A stretch of 64,000 nucleotides of DNA. Source: Alphaproteobacteria bacterium (GTDB taxonomy: Bacteria; Pseudomonadota; Alphaproteobacteria; Micropepsales; Micropepsaceae). Below are positions 46,738-55,726 of this stretch, one piece after another; position 1 is the first letter of the stretch; each line of letters opens with the position of its first letter. A program made the position numbers and the translations under genes. Below the pieces are notes generated by a model. That model was not told where the DNA came from. It ran no database searches and saw only the letters and a list, made by a program, of their open reading frames with translations. Location of the stretch: NCBI GenBank assembly GCA_017308475.1, contig JAFKEU010000005.1:186001-250000 (forward strand), in the 5' to 3' direction.

Positions 46738-47184
46738 TTACGACTCGGAGGAGCCGCTGGCGGAGCGCTCCGAGACGTCGTCCGGAATCTCCTGCCGAAG
46801 CTTCGGCCCCTCATTGAGGCGCCGGCCCAGTGTGGCAATGAAGTTGTCATAACGCGCGCCCGCCTGAGCACGGGCGGCCTTGGCGGCCGGCTCAGGGAGC
46901 GGTGGCGTGGTGTTCAGCCAGAAGCGTATGAACAAGGCGAGGGTCTCGACGCCGATCGAGACGTCGCGCTCGAGCCGCGCCAAACGCCGGTCCTGCTGGT
47001 CGAGCCGCTTGGCGATTGCCGCTTCGCGCCGCTCGTCGGCATCGGGCGACAAGAACGATGCGATCGCCGCTTCGGCGACGAGCGACATCGACTGCTCGCG
47101 GCGCGCCGCATAGGCGGACAGCGCCGTCATGACATCGGGGTCGAGATAGACCGAGACCTGGGCCTTCTTCTTCGGCGGGGTCAT
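46738..47184 (-). CDS. CopG-like ribbon-helix-helix protein
   Basis: The 148-residue product has an N-terminal RHH domain (KAQVSVYLDPDVMTALSAYA), then a coiled-coil region (RREAAIAKRLDQQDRRLARL) and a C-terminal helical part. Genes of this type sit between traG and trbB in many elements and probably regulate transfer or help the relaxosome. I prefer the ATG at 47184 over a GTG at 47190. Confidence 0.82.
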   Translation of the reverse strand: MTPPKKKAQVSVYLDPDVMTALSAYAARREQSMSLVAEAAIASFLSPDADERREAAIAKRLDQQDRRLARLERDVSIGVETLALFIRFWLNTTPPLPEPAAKAARAQAGARYDNFIATLGRRLNEGPKLRQEIPDDVSERSASGSSES

Positions 47185-47191
47185 ACGCACC

Positions 47192-49219
47192 TCACAGGCC
47201 GAGGTCGTCGCCCGGGTCGAGCGAGGCCTGCTGCGCGAGGCCTCGCATCAGGTCGTTCATCCGACCGATCCGGGGCGCGTCCTCCTCAAGCTCGTCGGCC
47301 GGATCGAGCGCGAACTCGTTCTCGATCGGCTCCTTCTTCTCGACGGTGTCCTGGCTTAGCTCCGGCTGGCGGCGGCGATCCGCATTCTTCGGATCTTCAT
47401 CGTCAGCGTCTTCCCCATCGCGCGACACAGGCGCCGGCGGGCGCGGCGGAAGCGGACGGGCGCTCCAGTCATCGGGCCGGCCCTCTTTCGGCCGGGCCAG
47501 CGTGGGCGGCGGGATGATGCGCTCCTGGAAGCGCGCGTCCTCGTAGTAGCGCGCCTTCTGCGCGCGGATCGGATGCAGCCCCGAGACCATGACGATCTCG
47601 TCGGCGGGCGGGAGCTGCATGATTTCGCCGGGCGTCAGCAGCGGCCGCGCGGTTTCCGAGCGCGAGACCATCAGGTGGCCGAGCCAGGGCGACAACCGGC
47701 TGCCGGCATAGTTCTTCATCGCCTTCATCTCGGTCGCGGTGCCGAGGGCGTCGCTTACCCGCTTAGCGGTTCGCTCGTCGTTGGTCGCGAAGCTGACGCG
47801 CACATGGCAGTTATCGAGGATCGAGTTGTTGGGGCCATAGGCCCTCTCGATCTGGTTCAGCGACTGGGCGATGAGGAAGCTCTTGATCCCGTAGCCCGCC
47901 ATGAAGGCGAGCGCAGACTCGAAGAAGTCTAGCCGGCCAAGCGCCGGGAACTCGTCCAGCATCAGGAGAAGCCGGCGGCGCCCCGCCTTGGCCAGCAGGT
48001 CCTCGGTCAAGCGCCGCCCGATCTGATTGAGGATCAGCCGGATCAGCGGCTTGGTCCGATTGATGTCCGAGGGCGGTACGACGAGGTAGAGCGTCGTCGG
48101 CCGATCGCCGGCGACGATGTCGCCGATCCGCCAGTCGCATCGCCGCGTCACCTCGGCCACCACAGGATCGCGATACAGCCCGAGAAACGACATGGCCGTG
48201 CTGAGGACACCGGAGCGCTCGTTGCCGGACTTGTTCAAAAGCTCGCGGGCAGCCGACGCAACGACGGGATGGACGCCGGCCTCGCCGAGGTGGGCGGTCT
48301 TCATCATCGCCGCCAAGGTGGACTCGATTGGCCGCTTGGGGTCGGACAGAAAGGCGGCGACGCCGGCGAGTGTCTTGTCCTCCTCGGCGTAGAGGACGTG
48401 CAGGATGGCGCCGACCAAAAGCGCGTGGCTCGTCTTTTCCCAGTGATTGCGCTTTTCCAGGCTGCCTTCGGGATCGACCAGAATGTCGGCAATGTTCTGA
48501 ACGTCGCGCACTTCCCATTCGCCGCGCCGGACCTCGAGCAGCGGATTGTAGGCCGACGACTTCGCGTTGGTCGGATCGAACAGCAGGACGCGACCGTGCT
48601 GCGCCCGAAAGCCGGCGGTGAGCTGCCAGTTCTCGCCCTTGATGTCGTGGACGATCGCCGAGCCCGGCCAGGTGAGAAGCGACGGAATAACCAGGCCGAC
48701 GCCCTTGCCGCTTCGGGTCGGAGCGAAACACAGCACATGCTCGGGGCCGTCGTGGCGAAGATAGCTGCGCTGGTGGCGGCCTAGCACCACGCCGTCCGGA
48801 CCCAGCAGCCCGGCCTGCTCGATCTCCTTCGGCTGCGCCCATCGCGCGGAGCCGTAGGTCTCGGCGTTCTTCGCTTCGCGCGCCCGCCAGACCGACATGC
48901 CGATCGCCACGGCCGCGGCGATGAGGCCGCCCGACGCGGCGATGTAGGCGCCCTCGATGAAGATCGACGGCGCATAGGCGTCGTAGGCGTACCACCACCA
49001 GAAGAAGGCCGGCGGCAGATAGAAGGGAAAATGCAGCAACTCGAACCACGGCCGCCCCAGCTCCGGCTGGAAGCCAAGGCGGCAGGCGGTCCATTCCGTC
49101 GCCGTCCAGGTCGCCAGCAAGACGATGCCGAAGACGGTGATGACCTGGCCCCAGAGGATCTTGGTCGCGGACACGGCGGACGTCCTTTCTTGAAGTCGTT
49201 GATGGGTGGGGTCGTTCAA
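47192..49219 (-). CDS. traG: Type IV coupling protein TraG (VirD4-like)
   Basis: TraG links the relaxosome to the secretion channel. The 675-residue product has N-terminal membrane helices, Walker A (APTRSGKGVGLVIPSLL) near residue 170, Walker B (LLLMLDEFPALGRLD) near residue 420, and the SFLIAQSLNQIERAYG segment. The acidic tail (PADELEEDAPRIG) is typical. It overlaps the relaxase gene by 4 bases. Confidence 0.95.
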   Translation of the reverse strand: MNDPTHQRLQERTSAVSATKILWGQVITVFGIVLLATWTATEWTACRLGFQPELGRPWFELLHFPFYLPPAFFWWWYAYDAYAPSIFIEGAYIAASGGLIAAAVAIGMSVWRAREAKNAETYGSARWAQPKEIEQAGLLGPDGVVLGRHQRSYLRHDGPEHVLCFAPTRSGKGVGLVIPSLLTWPGSAIVHDIKGENWQLTAGFRAQHGRVLLFDPTNAKSSAYNPLLEVRRGEWEVRDVQNIADILVDPEGSLEKRNHWEKTSHALLVGAILHVLYAEEDKTLAGVAAFLSDPKRPIESTLAAMMKTAHLGEAGVHPVVASAARELLNKSGNERSGVLSTAMSFLGLYRDPVVAEVTRRCDWRIGDIVAGDRPTTLYLVVPPSDINRTKPLIRLILNQIGRRLTEDLLAKAGRRRLLLMLDEFPALGRLDFFESALAFMAGYGIKSFLIAQSLNQIERAYGPNNSILDNCHVRVSFATNDERTAKRVSDALGTATEMKAMKNYAGSRLSPWLGHLMVSRSETARPLLTPGEIMQLPPADEIVMVSGLHPIRAQKARYYEDARFQERIIPPPTLARPKEGRPDDWSARPLPPRPPAPVSRDGEDADDEDPKNADRRRQPELSQDTVEKKEPIENEFALDPADELEEDAPRIGRMNDLMRGLAQQASLDPGDDLGL

Positions 49220-50955
49220 AGGCCGAGCCCCCGATTGCGCCCGAAACCCCAGTCGATGCCGCCGTCGCTGCGCGTGACGCCGGAGACGTGGCGGCCGAGC
49301 TGCTTCTCCAGCGAGGGCGTCCAGGGCACGAGTTGGAATCCAAGGCCGTCGTCGATCATGGCGAAGCGGCCGGAGGCGAGCGCGAAGCGCTGCCGATAGG
49401 CGCCGGCGACATACTCGCCCGCTGCGCCGCGATTGAACGGCTGCCCAGTGTCGGCCGCGAGCTGCTCGCCCAGGGCTTCGACCTCCCGGCGCCGAAGCGT
49501 TCCGATCAGACCCTGGGAGAAGACGATGCCGCGCGCCTGTCGTTCGGCGAGGCCCTGCTCGACGAGCTGCTCTGCCCGCCGCTCCATCGCGTCGCGGACT
49601 TCGGCGCCGAATCCGGCTTGGCCGAGCGCCACAGGGTCGCGGGCGACCGCCTGTCGATCGAGCCAGGTCGCACCGCTGGCCGTCACCTGGTGCTCGATCG
49701 AGAGATCGGACCGCACAGCGAGCGCGACGCGCCGCCGCCCTTGCGCGTCGTCGAACTTGCGCAGCTCGACTATCGAGCCCGGGGCGCTGTCCCCGGCCGC
49801 GTCGAGGTCGGGGAATTTGATGTGATGGGTGCGGCCGTCGACACCGTCGACCACGGCATAGGCCGTGCCTTTCAGCTCGTCATCGAGACCGCGATCTACG
49901 AGCCGGCCGATGACCGGGACTTCGAGGCTCTCGCCAGCGAGGACGAAGCTTGCGGTCGCGCGCTCGATGCCGCGTTCGGTCAGGCCGCGATGGATGCGCT
50001 TGATGATGTCGCCGCGCTCGCCGAGTTCGCGCAGCGTCGTCTCGGCGGCCTCGTCCATGGTCCACTGGCCTGCCCCAATCTGGTGAGCGAGCCCGAGGTT
50101 CTCGAGATGGCGCAGCCGTCCAACCTTGAGGCTATGAAACTCGTCGGGCTGTTGTCCGGGGACGGTGGCCAGATCGATGACGCCATGCCGATCGGCATCG
50201 CGAAGCAGTTGTCGATCGAGCTGAGTCCAGCGCTCGGCCTGCACCTGGCGCTCGAGTGCGTGACGGATGTCGATATCGCTGCGCAGCCCCAGCTCTTGCG
50301 TGACCAGATCCTGGGCGCGGGCACGCATTCCCTCTTTGATGTAATCGCGTGAGATGACGAGGTCCTGGCCATCCTCGGCGACGCCCCGCACGATGATGTG
50401 GACGTGCGGGTGCTGCGTGTTCCAGTGATCGACGGCCACCCAGTCGAGCTTGGTGCCGAGATCCTTCTCCATCTGGCCGACCAGCTCGCGGGTGTAACCT
50501 TGGAGATTGGCCATCTCCGGCGCGTCCTCGGGCGAGACGATGAAACGGAAATGGTGGCGGTCCCCCTCGCACCGTTCGGCGAAAGCCTTCGGATCGGCGT
50601 CGTCGGTGTCGGGGCCGAACAGCCGCGCCTTCTCCCCGTCGCGGGTGACGCCCTCGCGCCGGAGGTAGCTGAGATGGGCGCCGAGCGGCGCGGACCGGGC
50701 GGTATGCCGGACCACCCGTGTCTTGACCGTCACCAGTCGGAAGCGGCCGGTCAGCAGGCGGTTCGCCTGGACGCTGGCAACGCGGCCGCGGCCGAAGGTC
50801 GAGCGGCTCTTGCTCCTCAGGAGGCCCTGCCGCGAGATGCCGCCCCCGGCACGTTGAGCGGCCGCGAGCGCCTGGGCGATGAACGGCTTCGCACGCTGAC
50901 TGCGGGAAGAGCGGATGCGGCCTGGCCGGGGATGGAAGTCGTTCTCCTCAGCCAT
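49216..50955 (-). CDS. Relaxase/mobilization nuclease, DUF3363 type
   Basis: The relaxase nicks oriT and pilots the strand. The 579-residue product has a basic N-terminus, a candidate catalytic Tyr in AHLSYLRREGV (near residue 84), the RHHFRFIVSPEDA motif, and the metal-binding HPHVHIIVRG (HxH) near residue 185, followed by the DUF3363 region. I choose the ATG at 50955 (MAEENDFHPRPGR). The region upstream is the likely oriT. Confidence 0.92.
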   Translation of the reverse strand: MAEENDFHPRPGRIRSSRSQRAKPFIAQALAAAQRAGGGISRQGLLRSKSRSTFGRGRVASVQANRLLTGRFRLVTVKTRVVRHTARSAPLGAHLSYLRREGVTRDGEKARLFGPDTDDADPKAFAERCEGDRHHFRFIVSPEDAPEMANLQGYTRELVGQMEKDLGTKLDWVAVDHWNTQHPHVHIIVRGVAEDGQDLVISRDYIKEGMRARAQDLVTQELGLRSDIDIRHALERQVQAERWTQLDRQLLRDADRHGVIDLATVPGQQPDEFHSLKVGRLRHLENLGLAHQIGAGQWTMDEAAETTLRELGERGDIIKRIHRGLTERGIERATASFVLAGESLEVPVIGRLVDRGLDDELKGTAYAVVDGVDGRTHHIKFPDLDAAGDSAPGSIVELRKFDDAQGRRRVALAVRSDLSIEHQVTASGATWLDRQAVARDPVALGQAGFGAEVRDAMERRAEQLVEQGLAERQARGIVFSQGLIGTLRRREVEALGEQLAADTGQPFNRGAAGEYVAGAYRQRFALASGRFAMIDDGLGFQLVPWTPSLEKQLGRHVSGVTRSDGGIDWGFGRNRGLGL

Positions 50956-51309
50956 GGCCGGCCCCGGCAATGTGCGGAAAAGGCAGTTCCAGCAAGGGTT
51001 TGAAGCGCGCGCGCACATTTCGGGCGGAGGCCGCACATTGCCGGATCAACGAATAAACCAAGCAAAAACAACCGACCGACCGAGCCGCACCCTGCGGCCT
51101 TTTATCTGGCCCTCGGTCGGTTGGTTTCTGCACTCCTCCCCTGTCCGCCCTTCCTTCTTCCCGGAGGCACGCCAGGGTGCGCCTGCCTGCGAAGTCGTGC
51201 CCCGTAGCTGGGATGTAGCCCTTTGAGCCGCCGGAGGCCGCCGAGCCGACAGGGAAAGCGCGAGCCGGCCGAGGCGATGTAGCGGCACATAGACGGGAGA
51301 ATGGTGCGG
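50956..51309. other. Probable oriT region upstream of the relaxase
   Basis: This 354-base gap contains no gene. Its main feature is an inverted repeat with 10-bp arms ACCGACCGAG (51075-51084) and CTCGGTCGGT (51112-51121), enclosing two small hairpins (CCGC-accct-GCGG; GGCC-ttttatct-GGCC). CACCCTGC inside resembles the CCTG|C core of IncP-type nick sites. Location upstream of the relaxase is usual for oriT. Confidence 0.5.
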
Positions 51310-52026
51310 TCACTGCTTCGGCCCCGCTGCGGAAACGTGGACGAACAGCCCATCAGATTGCGGTGCGATGGCCGACAGATCGCGCACCGCGACCGCAGAT
51401 GACTGGTCGTTCGAGGGCGGTTTGGCTGCCGCGCGATCGACAGGTTCAGCGTTTGCCGATCGCACGATGAATAGCGGCGCCTGTGTCCAGGACGACGGAT
51501 CGGAGGCCGCCACGAGGACAGGCCCATCGGTCGCGCCGTCCCCGACAAAAGGGACGAGTGCAGCCACGTAAGCGACGGTCTCCGGCGGCAGCGGACGATG
51601 GCGGTCGCGATAATCTTCGTATCGCCCGGGCCCGGCATTGTACGCCGCGAGGAATCCCGGCGATCCGTAGCGGTCGTGCATCTCGCGCAGGAAAGCCGCG
51701 CCTGCCAGGATGTTGTCGTGGGGATCGAACGCGTCTCGCCCAAGGCCGTAACGAGCGCGCAGCGTAGCCCATGTCTCGGGCATGAGCTGCATCAACCCCA
51801 TCGCGCCCTTGGGTGAGATGGCGCGCCGATCGCCACGGCTCTCGATCCGCATGATCGCTCGAATCCATGCCGCTGGAATGCCGAAGCGTTGCGCGGCTTC
51901 GGCAATGAGAGCGGCGTAGGAGTCGCCCGCAGCCTGCAGCGCTATGGGAGCCGCCTGGGCGTGGACGGCGACGGCGGGCATGCCGAGCGCCGTTACGCTG
52001 GCGAGCAAAAGAAGTGCGCGCCGCAT
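51310..52026 (-). CDS. Lytic transglycosylase (VirB1-like)
   Basis: The 238-residue product has a signal peptide (ALLLLASVTALGMPAVAVHA) and an SLT domain with the catalytic Glu in IMRIESRGDRRAISPKGAMG and then LMQLMPETWATLRARYG. It would open peptidoglycan for the transfer channel. It lies 3' to the DUF736 gene on the same strand. Confidence 0.92.
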   Translation of the reverse strand: MRRALLLLASVTALGMPAVAVHAQAAPIALQAAGDSYAALIAEAAQRFGIPAAWIRAIMRIESRGDRRAISPKGAMGLMQLMPETWATLRARYGLGRDAFDPHDNILAGAAFLREMHDRYGSPGFLAAYNAGPGRYEDYRDRHRPLPPETVAYVAALVPFVGDGATDGPVLVAASDPSSWTQAPLFIVRSANAEPVDRAAAKPPSNDQSSAVAVRDLSAIAPQSDGLFVHVSAAGPKQ

Positions 52027-52030
52027 GCGA

Positions 52031-52366
52031 TCAGCCCCGATCGCCGCGCTTCGGCGGACGGTTCCAGTTCAGCACCCAGGCGGATTTGTCGTCGCCCGAC
52101 TGGAAGAGGTTGGCGCGGATCGGCAACGCGAGTGCGGGATCGTCGATGACGAGCGAGACATACTCACCCGCCTTCTCGCCGGTGCGCTTCCAGCCCGCGC
52201 CGATCTCCGGGCCGTCGCCGTCGCCCATGTGGACACGATAGTCGGGCGCGTTCTCGGCATCGGAGGATTCGGCCGGAACGAGGGAAAGGTCACGGTAGAA
52301 GAAGAGCGTCTGGATGCGCCCGGTGAAGCCGGACTTATCGCGGGTGAACTGACCAATCTGCGCCAC
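52031..52366 (-). CDS. DUF736 protein, first copy
   Basis: The 111-residue product (start GTG at 52366, reading MAQIGQFTRDKSGFTG) is a DUF736 beta-rich protein; the conserved GAGWKRTGEKAGEYVSLVID core is present. DUF736 genes occur almost only on plasmids and integrative elements. A second copy is at 57,957. Function unknown. Confidence 0.87.
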   Translation of the reverse strand: MAQIGQFTRDKSGFTGRIQTLFFYRDLSLVPAESSDAENAPDYRVHMGDGDGPEIGAGWKRTGEKAGEYVSLVIDDPALALPIRANLFQSGDDKSAWVLNWNRPPKRGDRG

Positions 52367-52401
52367 GGTAAACCTCCGTTGTTGGCGGGTTGAGAAGCGG
52401 G

Positions 52402-52947
52402 TCAATCGGTGGCGGCGCGCCACACGAAGCGGCCGTCGCCGGTCTCGTCGGTCCACAGCGGGACCGCGCGGGCGACGATCGCGGTGGTGGGAAGCGGGCC
52501 GAAATAGCGCCCGTCCAGGCTGTCCGGGACGGTCGGGTTCATGAGGAAGACTTCGCTGGGGCCGAGGGTGTGGCAGCCGCTCCAGCGCGGCAGCGGACGG
52601 CCGAGGTGATCGCGTTCACGCGCCTCGCCGACGCCGATGTGATCGACGGTGATTGCGTCGCCTGCGCGGCAAACCGTCTGCCCTGGCAGCGCCATCACAT
52701 GCTTCAGCAGCGGCACGCCCTTGGGCAGGAAGCCGCCATCAGCGAGGTAGCTGGCGATCGGTTCGGGCGCGCGCACGGCGACCAGTTCGAGCGCGTGGAG
52801 CTGTCCGGCCGGACGGAGCGCATAGAGCCCAGTCGGTGTGCTCGCCGTGGCGTTCCAGATCAGGCGCGGCGCCGGATGGACGAAGGCCAAGCCGATGAAG
52901 ACAAGCATGGCGAAATACGTCGTCATGACGCAGCCGAAGCGGGTCAT
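52402..52947 (-). CDS. traF: Conjugative transfer signal peptidase TraF
   Basis: TraF is an S26-type peptidase that matures or cyclises the TrbC pilin. The 181-residue product has an N-terminal membrane helix, the catalytic Ser region NATASTPTGLYALRP, the Lys region GVPLLKHVMALPGQTV, and NPTVPDSLDGRYFGPLP. It overlaps the DUF2840 gene by 4 bases. Confidence 0.93.
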   Translation of the reverse strand: MTRFGCVMTTYFAMLVFIGLAFVHPAPRLIWNATASTPTGLYALRPAGQLHALELVAVRAPEPIASYLADGGFLPKGVPLLKHVMALPGQTVCRAGDAITVDHIGVGEARERDHLGRPLPRWSGCHTLGPSEVFLMNPTVPDSLDGRYFGPLPTTAIVARAVPLWTDETGDGRFVWRAATD

Positions 52948-53462
52948 AGCGTGACGCTCCTGCGCTTGAGCCAGGCGGCGTGCTGATCGCGCGTGTAGGG
53001 GCGCGGCTCATGGCCGGCGGCGAGACGGTTGTGGAGGTGGCGCCAGTATTCCGGTGCGGCGTCGACGGGATCGATGTCGAGCGCCTCAACGGCGTCGATC
53101 GCCTGCAGCACGCGCTCGACCTTCGGCCAGTTATCGACGCGCAGCAGGATTTCGCCGCCAGGCCGCACGAAGGGGAGCGTCTGATAGCGAGCGCCGGCCT
53201 CGACGGCGCGCACAATGTCCAAGCGTGAGACGACGGTCCCGAAGTCGTTCGACGCCCAGCGGACGAATGCGAAGATGCTGTTCGGTTTGAAGCTGGAGAG
53301 GCTGCGGCGGCGATCGAGGATCTTCTCCTCGGCGCGGCGTCCGAAGCGGAGCCAATGTTCGATCTTCTTCTCGATCCAGGTCAGCTCGACATGGGTAAGC
53401 GCGATGGTCCGCCTGTGTGACGGTGGCACGACGCGCGGCAATGCCGGTTCGTTGTCGTTCAT
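52944..53462 (-). CDS. DUF2840 protein
   Basis: The 172-residue product (LTHVELTWIEKKIEHWLRFG, VRWASNDFGTVVSRLDIVRA) is DUF2840, found beside traF in this element family. No catalytic motif is evident. Four-base overlaps on both sides place it in one operon with parA, the RHH gene and traF. Confidence 0.82.
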   Translation of the reverse strand: MNDNEPALPRVVPPSHRRTIALTHVELTWIEKKIEHWLRFGRRAEEKILDRRRSLSSFKPNSIFAFVRWASNDFGTVVSRLDIVRAVEAGARYQTLPFVRPGGEILLRVDNWPKVERVLQAIDAVEALDIDPVDAAPEYWRHLHNRLAAGHEPRPYTRDQHAAWLKRRSVTL

Positions 53463-53713
53463 GAGGGCTCTCCGGGATCGGCGGGGAATTCGCGCGCGAG
53501 AAGGTCGCGCAGCATGTCGGCGACGGTGATCCCGCGCTGGAAAGCGGCGACCTTGATGCGGCCGCGCAGCGCCGGCGTGACGTCGATCGTCAGGCGCGCG
53601 GTGAAGGCGGAGCGCTCGTCGCCGCCACGGCTTGGCGGTTCGGGCGCCTTGATCCAGCTCTCGGCGTCACCGGGCCGGGCGGCGAAGCCGCGTCGGGCGC
53701 CACCCGCGCTCAT
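53459..53713 (-). CDS. RHH partition partner protein
   Basis: The 84-residue product has a disordered N-terminus and a C-terminal ribbon-helix-helix-like domain (ARLTIDVTPALRGRIKVAAF). Overlap with parA suggests it is the centromere-binding partner of ParA, like ParG, although it might only regulate the operon. Confidence 0.72.
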   Translation of the reverse strand: MSAGGARRGFAARPGDAESWIKAPEPPSRGGDERSAFTARLTIDVTPALRGRIKVAAFQRGITVADMLRDLLAREFPADPGEPS

Positions 53714-54348
53714 GGCGCGAGCCTCGCGACTTCAGCGGCGAGCGCTGCGATCTCGCGCGCCGCGGCGCTCTGCTCAGCCAGCTCGAACACGAGGCGGCCG
53801 GACTGTGCGGCGTCGGCAAAAACGACACGCTGGCCGATGGTGCTGGAGAGCACCGGCGGATCGTGGTCGGCCAAGGTCTCGGCTGTTTCGCGGGCGATGA
53901 CGGTGCGCGCGCCGCAGCGGTTCAGCACGAAGCGCGCGGCAAGCTGAGGGCGATAGATGCGGGCCTCGCGGAGCAAACCCAGCATCTCGGCCGAGGCCCA
54001 GCCATCGAAGGGCGACGGTTGCACCGGGATCAGTACGAGATCGGCGGCGAGCAGCGCCGAGCGCATGAGTCCCGCGACGCGCGGTGGACCATCGATCACG
54101 ACATGATCGGCGGTGCGCGCGATCTCCGGCGCTTCGCGGTGGAGCGTGTCGCGCGCGAGGCCAACGACGCCGAACAGTCGTGAGACATTCTCCCGCGCCC
54201 TTTGCTGCGACCAATCGAGCGCCGAGCCCTGCGGGTCGGCATCGATAAGCGTTACGCGCTTGCCGTGCAGCGCCAGCTCGCCGGCGAGATGCAGCGCAAG
54301 CGTGGTCTTGCCGACGCCGCCCTTCTGATTGAGGAGAGCGACGATCAT
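53710..54348 (-). CDS. parA: ParA partition ATPase
   Basis: The 212-residue ParA/MinD-type ATPase has the deviant Walker A (LLNQKGGVGKTTLALHLAG) at the N-terminus, the DADPQGSALDW motif and VVIDGPP. It lacks an N-terminal DNA-binding domain (type Ib-like size). It overlaps repA and the RHH gene. Confidence 0.92.
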   Translation of the reverse strand: MIVALLNQKGGVGKTTLALHLAGELALHGKRVTLIDADPQGSALDWSQQRARENVSRLFGVVGLARDTLHREAPEIARTADHVVIDGPPRVAGLMRSALLAADLVLIPVQPSPFDGWASAEMLGLLREARIYRPQLAARFVLNRCGARTVIARETAETLADHDPPVLSSTIGQRVVFADAAQSGRLVFELAEQSAAAREIAALAAEVARLAP

Positions 54349-55460
54349 CGCTTCCCTCCCGGCTTGCGGCTGAAGGGCAGCGACGGCTGTCGTGCCGGCT
54401 GTCTGGAGGTCGGCGCAGCGGGAGTGCCGTGCTTATCCGCAGATCGCGCGCCCCAACTACAAGAGTTAGATTCTGAGTTAGACTCTAAGTTAAGGCCCGG
54501 AATCGCCGTTTCCGGCCAGAGCGTTAGCTGCGGTTCGTGCGTGCGAAGTCCCGATAGGACTGCGTGCGGAATCCCGATACCGTTTGCGTGCGAAGTCCCG
54601 AGCGCTTCCACAGCGCCATCCACAGGGACTGTGGATAAGTGGGCCGGCAGGATTCGCAGCAGCTCTCGGCGGCCCTGCCACTCGATGCGCAGGCGATAGC
54701 CGGGCAGCGGCTGGCGCGCGGCGATGCGCCGGATCTGCAGCGCGAAATCCGAGACGCGCACCAGGCTGCCGGACTTCTCGTGGAGATGCGCGATCTCGAA
54801 CAGCCAGCCTTTGGGCTGGCGACCTGCGTGTTTGCGCGCGACGCGATAGAGCCAGCGCTCGATGCCGCCGGTCAGCCGGAAATAAGCGGGGTCGATCGCC
54901 AGGACGAGCGAGCGGTCGATGACGCCGCGGTAGAACCAGTCGGGGAGAACGAACTCCATGCCCTCGACGCGGCCGTCGCGCGTCGTGCATTCCTCCCACT
55001 CGTTGATCCACGAGAACTGGTGACGGCGCCAATGTTCGCCGTTGCGGATGGTGGTGCGGATGACGGTCGATTGCAGGCGGGCGAGCGCGCCCTTCAGCAG
55101 CTTGTAGTCGCGGGCCCCGGTCTGCCGACCGATTGCGGTCAGGAGCTGGTAGGGCGTGAAGCGCAAGAAGCGCGAAGTCTTGAAACCGAGGTTCTCGGCC
55201 TCGACGATCTGGCTCGCCGCCCAGATCAGCACGTCGGCGTCCCAAATGGTCGCCATGCCATGTTGGGGCACGGCGTAGACCTCGACTCGAACGCCGGCGG
55301 ATTCGTAGAGGATCGGCGCCGTGCGCCTCGTCTTTGCGAGCGAGAAGAACGGCCGCTCCATCAGGTCGCGCTGATCGCGCGGGCTGGCGTCGCCGGTGGC
55401 GACGATGAACGGATCGAGCTTGCTCCGTTCGCTGGCAGTGATGAGGCGGCGCGCCGACAT
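54345..55460 (-). CDS. repA: Replication initiator protein RepA (RPA family)
   Basis: The 371-residue product (MSARRLITASERSKLDPFIV) matches replication initiator protein A: ERPFFSLAKTRRTAPILYES, then DVLIWAASQIVEAENLG and WLFEIAHLHEKSGSLVRVSD. Its C-terminal 100 or so residues are low in conserved motifs and their DNA carries an origin-like array. The ATG at 55460 is chosen; an in-frame start at 55538 would overlap the HTH gene. Confidence 0.92.
   Translation of the reverse strand: MSARRLITASERSKLDPFIVATGDASPRDQRDLMERPFFSLAKTRRTAPILYESAGVRVEVYAVPQHGMATIWDADVLIWAASQIVEAENLGFKTSRFLRFTPYQLLTAIGRQTGARDYKLLKGALARLQSTVIRTTIRNGEHWRRHQFSWINEWEECTTRDGRVEGMEFVLPDWFYRGVIDRSLVLAIDPAYFRLTGGIERWLYRVARKHAGRQPKGWLFEIAHLHEKSGSLVRVSDFALQIRRIAARQPLPGYRLRIEWQGRRELLRILPAHLSTVPVDGAVEALGTSHANGIGIPHAVLSGLRTHEPQLTLWPETAIPGLNLESNSESNSCSWGARSADKHGTPAAPTSRQPARQPSLPFSRKPGGKR
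54463..54638. other. Candidate oriV inside the 3' end of repA
   Basis: On the plus strand there are: AT-rich 12-mers GAGTTAGATTCT and GAGTTAGACTCT (54463-54486) plus a partial third; three direct repeats GCGTGCGAAGTCCCGA starting at 54539, 54562 (with two changes) and 54586 (spacing 23 and 24); and a perfect DnaA box TGTGGATAA (54630-54638) within the palindrome ATCCACA-gggac-TGTGGAT. This is the classic iteron origin layout. Confidence 0.7.
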
Positions 55461-55474
55461 CGAAGAGCCCCGCT

Positions 55475-55726
55475 TCAGCGATGCGCGTGGCCGGCGGCGC
55501 GGGCCTCGACGTATCGAGGATCGGACGTCGAGCTGCATGCGGCCTGGTCGGCCCAGGCTTCGAGGTCGTCGATCGCGTAGACGACGCGCCCGCCGAGCTT
55601 GCGGAAGGTCGGGCCGCTGCCGTGGCAGCGGTATTTCTCCAGCGTCCGCGGTGAGATGCCGAGGATGCGCGCCGCCTCATGGGTGCGGACGTAACGCGTG
55701 GCGAGTTGCGCGGCCCTGTCGGGCAT
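55475..55726 (-). CDS. AlpA/excisionase-like helix-turn-helix protein
   Basis: The 83-residue product has a MerR-like HTH (VRTHEAARILGISPRTLEKY) and the LGGRVVYAIDDLEAW ending typical of small HTH_17 proteins on plasmids and integrative elements. It lies just upstream of repA and may regulate it or act in excision. The 212 bases upstream (55,727-55,938) show no gene. Confidence 0.82.
   Translation of the reverse strand: MPDRAAQLATRYVRTHEAARILGISPRTLEKYRCHGSGPTFRKLGGRVVYAIDDLEAWADQAACSSTSDPRYVEARAAGHAHR

Noticed and set aside
54539-54601. CRISPR-like spaced repeats
   Set aside because: Only three 16-bp repeats with 7-8-base spacers; size and spacing fit replication iterons, not CRISPR. No cas genes in the window.
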